A stretch of DNA of 64,000 nt from JAHQVI01 sp963727575 (lineage in GTDB: Bacteria; Pseudomonadota; Alphaproteobacteria; Rhizobiales; Rhodomicrobiaceae), in contig CAVSIA010000009.1 in NCBI GenBank assembly GCA_963727575.1, positions 183,093 through 247,092 of the forward strand. The letters run 5' to 3'. Made by a program: the position numbers and the translations under genes. The notes under the pieces were generated by a model. That model made no database searches. It was not told the origin of the DNA and saw nothing but the letters and a program-made list of their open reading frames with translations. Position 1 is the first letter of the stretch; every line of letters begins with the position of its first letter. This document shows positions 58,902 to 64,000 of this stretch, piece after piece.

Positions 58902-58953
58902 TCTCGTGCTCCTTTATTTCATATCGCCGGGTGCATTTCAATCTTGCACAAAT

Positions 58954-58968
58954 GTACACACTTTGTTC
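58954..58968 (-). promoter_or_regulatory. possible LexA (SOS) box upstream of recA
   Basis: On the minus strand GAAC-N7-GTAC matches the direct-repeat site GAAC-N7-GAAC used by alphaproteobacterial LexA with one mismatch. It lies about 55 bases before the recA start. Confidence 0.45.
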
Positions 58969-59071
58969 CTTTCCGCAAGCCGTAAGAAACACGAATCACT
59001 TCGTTTTTTTACTTATAGGCACCCGGACGATTACTCATGGGAGGGCGGCGAGATGGACCTTCGCCTGCCGC

Positions 59072-61597
59072 TCAATCTTCTTCCAAAACTTCCTTCACGG
59101 CGGCGGCAAGTTTTTTCAGGGAGAAGGGTTTGGGAAGGAATGTGAACGTCTCGCCTTCGCTCAGATTGTTACGGAACGCCTCCTCCGCATAGCCGGACAC
59201 GAAGATGATCTTGATCTGCGGATTGGTCTTGCGCAGATGTTTCAACAGTGTCGGGCCGTCCATCTCCGGCATGACCACGTCGCTGACGACGAGATCGACA
59301 TCCGCGCCATGCTCGTTCATCACGTCGAGCGCATGCACGCCGCTGATCGCTTCCAGGACACGGTAGCCGCGGGTCGAAAGCGCGCGGGCGGCAAAACTGC
59401 GCACCGCATCCTCGTCCTCGACCAGCAGCACGGTCGCCGAGCCGGTCAGATCGCGCGAAACCTCCTTCTTCGGCGGCTTCTCCACCGCCGCTTCCGGCGC
59501 AACCACCGGCTGCTCGCAGCGCGGCAGATAGATCCGGAACACCGTCCCGCTGCCGACTTCGCTTTCCGCAAAGATATAGCCGCCGGTCTGCTTTACAATG
59601 CCGTAGACCGTGGAGAGGCCCAGACCGGTGCCTTTGCCGACTTCCTTGGTCGAGAAGAACGGCTCGAAAATCTTCTCCATCACCTCCGGCGGCATGCCCG
59701 TGCCGCTATCGCTGACCTCGCAAAGCACATATTCGCCCGGCTCCATCACCGCATGGCCGAGCTTGGCCAATTCCCGCTCGCTGACATTGGCGGTGCGGAT
59801 GGTCAGCTCGCCGCCGCCCGGCATGGCGTCGCGCGCATTCACGGCCAGATTGATGATCACCTGCTGGAACTGGGTCGGGTCGACCTTGATCAGCCACAGA
59901 TCCCGCCCGTGAATGACCTTGGCCTTGACCTTCTCGCCGAGAAGCTGGTCGAGCAGGATCATCAGGTCTTCAAGCGCATCGGTCAGCGACATCACCTGCG
60001 GGCGCAGGGTCTGCTTGCGCGAAAACGCCAGCAGGTGGCGGACGAGACCCGCTGCCCGGTTGGCGTTGTTCTTGATGTTCATGAGGTCGGCGAAGGACGG
60101 GTCGCTCGGCCGGTGATTGGCGAGCAGCAGGTCGGAAAAGCCGATGATGGCGGTCAGCACGTTGTTGAAATCATGCGCGATGCCGCCGGCAAGCTGCCCG
60201 ATCGCCTGCATCTTCTGGCCTTGCGCGATCTGCTCCTCGAGCAGCCGCTGTTCGGAGGTATCGATGCCGAACACCAGCGCGGTGCTGTCGCCGCCGGTTG
60301 CCGCAACCACGGGGCTGAAGAACAGCCGGCCGGTGCGCTTGGCTTCCACGGTGGTGATGTCGACCGGGGAAAGCGAGACCTTGCGCGCCGCCGCCTTGTC
60401 GACCACCTGGCGCAGCTTGTCGCGCGTCGTCTCGTCGAACAGCTCGTAGAGGCTGGTATGCTCCAGGTCACGGACCACGCCGACAAATCGGCCGAAGGCC
60501 AGATTGCTGCGGGTGATCTCGCCGTCCTCGGAGATTGCCGCCACCGCGACCGGTGCCGATTTCAGCAGCCCGAACACCGTCTCCATCTGGCTCTTCAGCG
60601 CCGCGCCGTCGAAATCCGCGTGACGCTCCAGAACCGTGCCCAAAAGCTCGGCCGCATCCTCCCCGCCGCCTTTGGCGCTGCGCGTCAGGATCACGGAAAC
60701 CGCCATCGCGGTGCCGTCGCGCTTGATCAGGTCGAAATTGAAGCTCTCGGTCTGGGGCCGTTCGTCGCCCGCGGCGCAGCATCTGCCCGGCCTGATCGGG
60801 AAAGATCGATGAAAGCAGATGCGCGGTGTCCTTTTCCGGATCGCCAAGGTCCACCCAGTCGCGCAGCGTCGCGTTGACGAAGGAGACCGCGCCGTCCTGG
60901 CGGGCGAGGAAGATGCCGACCGGCGCGTGATCGACAAGCCTGCGGAACTCGCGGAGCCGCTGCGCAAGCGTCGCTTCATGCTGCATCCGCGCCGTAACGT
61001 CGGACACCTCCCAGAGGCAGACCGTATCGCGCGCGCCGGCCTCGCCCTGCCCCCGGATGGACTGCACGGACGCCCGGAGCCACCGCCCCGCCCCCGGAGC
61101 GCCGACGGCCTGGAACTCTTCATGCGCGGTCTCGCCCCGCGCGCCGCGCGGATCAGCCGGAAAAACGGCTCCGATCCGCCAAACTGGCGCACGAGCGCGG
61201 ATTCGACGCTGAACGGGGAGATGTCGGAAGCGCCGACGAGCTGGCGATAGGCGGGATTGGCGAACAGCGTCGAGCCGTCCTTGTTGGTCAGCGCCACCCC
61301 ATGCTCGGCATTTTCGGCATAGATGCGGGTATGGTCCGGCGTGCCGGCGGCGGTCCGCTGACCGAAATGCAAAAGGCCGGTCGCCGCGAAGAACAAGGCG
61401 GCTACGCCGATCATCGCGAAGAACGCGAAGATGCCGAAAACCAGCGAGGTCGCCTGGTCCCGCAGCGCGAGCGCCAGAAACGCGCAGCCGATCAGCGCCC
61501 CGGCCAATCCGGTGATCCGGCGCAGAAAGGCGCGGTCGTCATTCGGCCGCGGCAGGAATGGCGGTGTCGTCGGTGCGCTGCTTCGCCCTCGCATCAT
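59072..61597 (-). CDS. cckA: hybrid sensor kinase CckA (two compensating frameshifts)
   Basis: CckA is the essential phosphorelay kinase/phosphatase that feeds CtrA through ChpT. Two membrane helices at the N-terminus (residues about 33-71) are followed by PAS domains, the histidine box GGIAHDFNNVLTAIIGFSDLLLANHRP, the ATPase domain (NLAVNARDAMPGGGEL, DSGTGMPPEVMEKIFEPFFSTKEVGKGTGLGLSTVYGIV) and a receiver domain (VEDEDAVRS, LVVSDVVMPEMDG). The stretch encoded by about 60769-61137 is in a different frame from the flanks (there VSDVTARMQHEATLAQRL is the true PAS-linker), implying a minus-one and a plus-one base error. Corrected length is about 840. DivL is also encoded in this window. Confidence 0.92.
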   Translation of the reverse strand: MMRGRSSAPTTPPFLPRPNDDRAFLRRITGLAGALIGCAFLALALRDQATSLVFGIFAFFAMIGVAALFFAATGLLHFGQRTAAGTPDHTRIYAENAEHGVALTNKDGSTLFANPAYRQLVGASDISPFSVESALVRQFGGSEPFFRLIRAARGARPRMKSSRPSALRGRGGGSGRPCSPSGGRARPARAIRSASGRCPTLRRGCSMKRRLRSGSASSAGLSITRRSASSSPARTARSPSSTRRCATGWTLAIRKRTPRICFHRSFPIRPGRCCAAGDERPQTESFNFDLIKRDGTAMAVSVILTRSAKGGGEDAAELLGTVLERHADFDGAALKSQMETVFGLLKSAPVAVAAISEDGEITRSNLAFGRFVGVVRDLEHTSLYELFDETTRDKLRQVVDKAAARKVSLSPVDITTVEAKRTGRLFFSPVVAATGGDSTALVFGIDTSEQRLLEEQIAQGQKMQAIGQLAGGIAHDFNNVLTAIIGFSDLLLANHRPSDPSFADLMNIKNNANRAAGLVRHLLAFSRKQTLRPQVMSLTDALEDLMILLDQLLGEKVKAKVIHGRDLWLIKVDPTQFQQVIINLAVNARDAMPGGGELTIRTANVSERELAKLGHAVMEPGEYVLCEVSDSGTGMPPEVMEKIFEPFFSTKEVGKGTGLGLSTVYGIVKQTGGYIFAESEVGSGTVFRIYLPRCEQPVVAPEAAVEKPPKKEVSRDLTGSATVLLVEDEDAVRSFAARALSTRGYRVLEAISGVHALDVMNEHGADVDLVVSDVVMPEMDGPTLLKHLRKTNPQIKIIFVSGYAEEAFRNNLSEGETFTFLPKPFSLKKLAAAVKEVLEED

Positions 61598-61866
61598 AGG
61601 CCCCTTGGTAAAGCGATTCTCGAAAGGGCTTGAATTCCCGAGGTCCCGACGCGCCGAAATAAACAGCTAAGCGGCCCCCGCGGATCCCCCTGCCCTTGCT
61701 TGGGGACAAGGATGCCTGAAAGGATCGAACTTAACGGTTAAAATTGCGCGGCGGAGCCGCTATACACGGATGGGGTGGCGGGTCGGCCGGGACGGCTCGC
61801 TGGAGGGCAGATATGGGGATCGGCTGTGCCTTGGTCGTCCATATTTAGAAAAAAGGGTCACACGCA

Positions 61867-62221
61867 ATGTTCTGACGGCGTTGTCTATATCATTTCCATT
61901 ACACTATTGATCGCACTTCGCGGGTCTTGCATTCTGGATCGCACGGCAGAGCCTGGGCGGCAGCGGCATGACCCTGTTTCAGAACAAGCAGAAGCGGCTG
62001 GGCGTCGTCGAAGCCTCCTCGGTGACGGACGCAGGCGCCTGGTGCTGATCCGCCGCGACAATGTCGAGCATCTGATCATGACCGGCGGCCCGGTCGACGT
62101 GGTCATCGAAACCGGCATTCCGATCAAGACGCCGGTTCTGAACGGGCTGGGCGAGGCCATGGCGCGCGCCGACCGCAGCCTGGAGGGCAACGCTCCTTCG
62201 CGTCCGACGACGAGCCCCTGA
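61867..62221 (+). CDS. FliO/MopB-like membrane protein (frameshifted)
   Basis: A short protein of the FliO type. The corrected reading MFDGVVYIISITLLIALAGLAFWIA gives one membrane helix, then SLGGSGMTLFQNKQKRLGVVEASSV, and RRRLVLIRRDNVEHLIMTGGPVDVVIETGIPIK, a stretch characteristic of FliO-related proteins in Rhizobiales. Three single-base shifts are needed: near 61873, 61918 and 62031. ATG 61867 has AAAGGG upstream. It is divergent from cckA and lies 32 bases before a channel gene. FliO helps assemble the flagellar export gate, but with no other flagellar gene here the exact role is uncertain. Confidence 0.7.
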
Positions 62222-62253
62222 TCCTGCACCACGATCAAGCGAATTGACCCTCG

Positions 62254-64000
62254 ATGGCTGCCCATATGCGGTTGTGGCTTTCTGCGGCCGTCTTGCTCTG
62301 CATGGCAGGCAGCCTTACGCCGTATAGCGCCGTTGCGCAGCAGCCGCAGATCCCGCAGCTTCCGCATCCGATCGAGCTGCCGACGCCCCCTGCCGACACG
62401 GCTGCGGCAAAGGAGCAGACGGACGTCGCCAGCCCGATCGAGAGCTGGACCATCGCTCTCGGCCAGATTGCCGCCAAGCTCGATTCGCCCACCGCCAAGC
62501 GCACCGATATCGAAGCGGTTCGAGCCCGGATCGACGATCTGCGCGCGCGCATCCAAGCCTATGTCGACGAACAGCGGCCACGCCTGCCCGATCTCGAGGC
62601 GCGGCTGGAAAGCCTCGGCAGCCCGCCCGGTGACAGCGAACCGCCCGAGCCAAAGCAGATTGCCGATCAGCGCGCGGAACTGAGCCGATCGGTCGGCGGC
62701 CTGAAAGGTGCGCTGAAGGCCGCGGATGAAGCGCTTCTGCGGCTCGACAGCCTCGGCGCACAAGCCCGCGACAAGCGCCGGGCGTTGTTCGAGGGCGAGA
62801 TTCTCGAACGCGGACGCAGCCCGCTTTCGCCCTATCTCTGGCGCGACATCGCCAAGGACACCCCGCTCGGCGTGACGCGCATGGGCTTCATGCTCGCGCA
62901 TTGGTGGGACAGTCTCGAGGGCCGCAACCGCTTTATCGCCATGGTCGCGGCAGCGCTGGCGCTTTGGGCCGGTCTCACGTTTCTCACCCGCCGGCGGGTC
63001 AACCGTCTGCGCGAATGGACCGCGCTTGACCTTCCGGCCGACTGGCGACGGGCCGCGTCCGCCGGCCGTGTGATCCTGCTGCGCGCGCTGCCGACGGTCG
63101 TCGCCGGCGGACTGCTCTATCTGGCGCTGTCGGAGGCGGGGCCTCTGTCGCCGACCGCCGATCAGCTGGTGCTCGCCGCGATTGCCGCCCTGATCATCAT
63201 CGCCACGGTCCAGGCGGTCACCAAGAGCGCGCTCGCCGTCAGCCGTCCGAAATGGCGGCTGATCCGGCTTGGGGATAGCCCGGCGCGCCGGCTCTACCAC
63301 CGCCTGATGATCCTCGCCGCCGTCTATGGCCTCGACTTCTTCATCAGTGCGGTGACGCAGGCCGCCTATATGCCGTTCTCGGTCAGCATCGGGCAGAGCT
63401 TTCTGTCGAGCATGATGATCGCCGGCCTGATCATTTCGATCCTGCGGATCCGCGGCACGGAGGAGAACGGCAAGCGCCGGCCGATCGGGCCGAGCTATAT
63501 CCGCCTGCCGCTCTGGCTGGTCGCGCTGACCATTCTCGGCGCGGCCTTTCTCGGCTATGTGTCGCTTGCGCGCTTCATCGCCGGCCAGCTCATCATCACC
63601 AGCACGATCCTGATCATCGCCTATCTGATGATCCTGTCGGCCAACGCCTTCGGCCAGAGCATGGCCGATGAGGCGAGCGTTGCCGGGCGCTGGCTGAAGG
63701 ACGATCTGGGGCTCGGCGAACGCCGGCGCGAGCAGCTCTCCTTGCCGGTGACGCTGTTGCTCAAGGCGGCCATCGTCATCGCCGCGGTTCCGTTCATCCT
63801 GCTGCTGTGGGGCTTCGACGGCTACGACATCCTGAGCTGGATGCGCCAGGCGCTGTTCGGCTTCGAGGTGGCGGGCGTCCGCGTGTCGATCACCTCGATC
63901 CTTGCGGCGCTGATGCTGTTCACCGTCGGCTACATCGCGGCGAAATTCTTCCAGGAATGGCTCGACGCTTACGTCCTGAGCAATACGATGGTTCAGCGGC
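62254..64000 (+). CDS. DUF3772 / MscS-type mechanosensitive channel protein, 3' truncated by the window end
   Basis: An open frame of at least 582 residues running past the end of the window. It begins with a signal sequence (MRLWLSAAVLLCMAGSLTPYSAVA, using ATG 62254 or 62266), followed by a periplasmic coiled-coil region (DIEAVRARIDDLRARIQAYVDEQRPRLPDLEARL) that matches DUF3772, then many hydrophobic helices from about residue 225 (FIAMVAAALALWAGLTFL, LIIIATVQAV, FIAGQLIITSTILIIAYLMIL, ILAALMLFTVGYIAAKFF). The MscS pore domain should follow outside the window. Such proteins are large KefA-like channels protecting against osmotic downshock. The frame is clean throughout. Confidence 0.85.
   Translation, partial: MAAHMRLWLSAAVLLCMAGSLTPYSAVAQQPQIPQLPHPIELPTPPADTAAAKEQTDVASPIESWTIALGQIAAKLDSPTAKRTDIEAVRARIDDLRARIQAYVDEQRPRLPDLEARLESLGSPPGDSEPPEPKQIADQRAELSRSVGGLKGALKAADEALLRLDSLGAQARDKRRALFEGEILERGRSPLSPYLWRDIAKDTPLGVTRMGFMLAHWWDSLEGRNRFIAMVAAALALWAGLTFLTRRRVNRLREWTALDLPADWRRAASAGRVILLRALPTVVAGGLLYLALSEAGPLSPTADQLVLAAIAALIIIATVQAVTKSALAVSRPKWRLIRLGDSPARRLYHRLMILAAVYGLDFFISAVTQAAYMPFSVSIGQSFLSSMMIAGLIISILRIRGTEENGKRRPIGPSYIRLPLWLVALTILGAAFLGYVSLARFIAGQLIITSTILIIAYLMILSANAFGQSMADEASVAGRWLKDDLGLGERRREQLSLPVTLLLKAAIVIAAVPFILLLWGFDGYDILSWMRQALFGFEVAGVRVSITSILAALMLFTVGYIAAKFFQEWLDAYVLSNTMVQR

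Noticed and set aside
58931..60877. A 648-residue open frame on the plus strand
   Set aside because: Antisense to cckA, with His/Asp/Arg-rich shadow composition and no domain.
61885..63300. A 471-residue open frame on the minus strand
   Set aside because: Antisense to the FliO-like and DUF3772 channel genes.

Overview
The window looks like chromosomal DNA from an alphaproteobacterium of the order Hyphomicrobiales (Rhizobiales) or a close relative. This rests on gene content and order: a cell-cycle pseudokinase DivL with tyrosine in place of the phospho-acceptor histidine, the hybrid kinase CckA, a TsaE-phosphotransferase fusion followed by a MurU-like gene and addB-addA-trxA, a purC-purS-purQ-x-purL cluster with BolA and monothiol glutaredoxin behind it, a DUF1476 (F1-ATPase zeta) gene, an NDUFS4-like complex I subunit, and an RpoH promoter of alphaproteobacterial type in front of dnaK. 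The DNA is GC-rich except in a few islands. Nearly all of it is housekeeping.

Layout. 1-1262: end of a dTDP-rhamnose locus (rfbD fragment, rfbA). 1263-5522: a small membrane protein, an alpha/beta hydrolase and an unusual pentapeptide-repeat/J-domain membrane protein. 5707-8406 (minus): a MarR regulator, an OmpR-type response regulator and an EnvZ-type kinase in one overlapping operon, divergent from ilvE. 9763-13265: metallophosphoesterase, mepA, pyrF, FMN reductase. 13324-17704: dnaK and dnaJ on the minus strand, separated by a sulfotransferase-like gene on the plus strand with an AT-rich 5' half. 17895-23250: alkB, ahcY, divL. 23375-32814: tsaE-amgK fusion, murU-like, addB, addA, trxA. 32965-38527: DUF3775 protein, a small protein, dnaX, ybaB, a multipass membrane protein, recR, NDUFS4-like. 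38640-40745: the main accessory island, with tRNA-Arg(TCT), a complete IS1595-family element and a decapitated DUF1524 (GmrSD-like) remnant. 40938-42987: two small exported or membrane proteins, palindromic repeats, an HpcH/HpaI aldolase and the zeta subunit. 43336-48708: purine genes, bolA, grxD. 48859-54287: pqiA-like, rpsD, a secreted protein, trmJ, icd, a GDPD phosphodiesterase. 54870-64000: alaS, recA, cckA, a FliO-like protein and a DUF3772/MscS channel running off the end.

A technical feature dominates the reading. Many otherwise well-conserved genes carry single-base frameshifts, most of them apparent one-base insertions: rfbD, the response regulator, dnaJ, tsaE, addB, addA, dnaX, recA, cckA and the FliO-like gene. 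Because several are essential in relatives and the protein sequence resumes perfectly in another frame, I treat these as probable sequencing or assembly errors and annotate the genes as intact loci with frameshifts. The clustering in addA/addB is still striking.

I found no CRISPR array, prophage or large new system. The most notable items are a MITE-like repeat pair (9474-9601 and 20293-20423) whose ends supply the stop codons of ilvE and ahcY, a 27-bp perfect hairpin near 41.7 kb, a purC gene whose expected start codon is ATA, the pentapeptide/J-domain/transmembrane protein, the sulfotransferase gene between dnaK and dnaJ, and the IS-truncated DUF1524 gene next to a tRNA.
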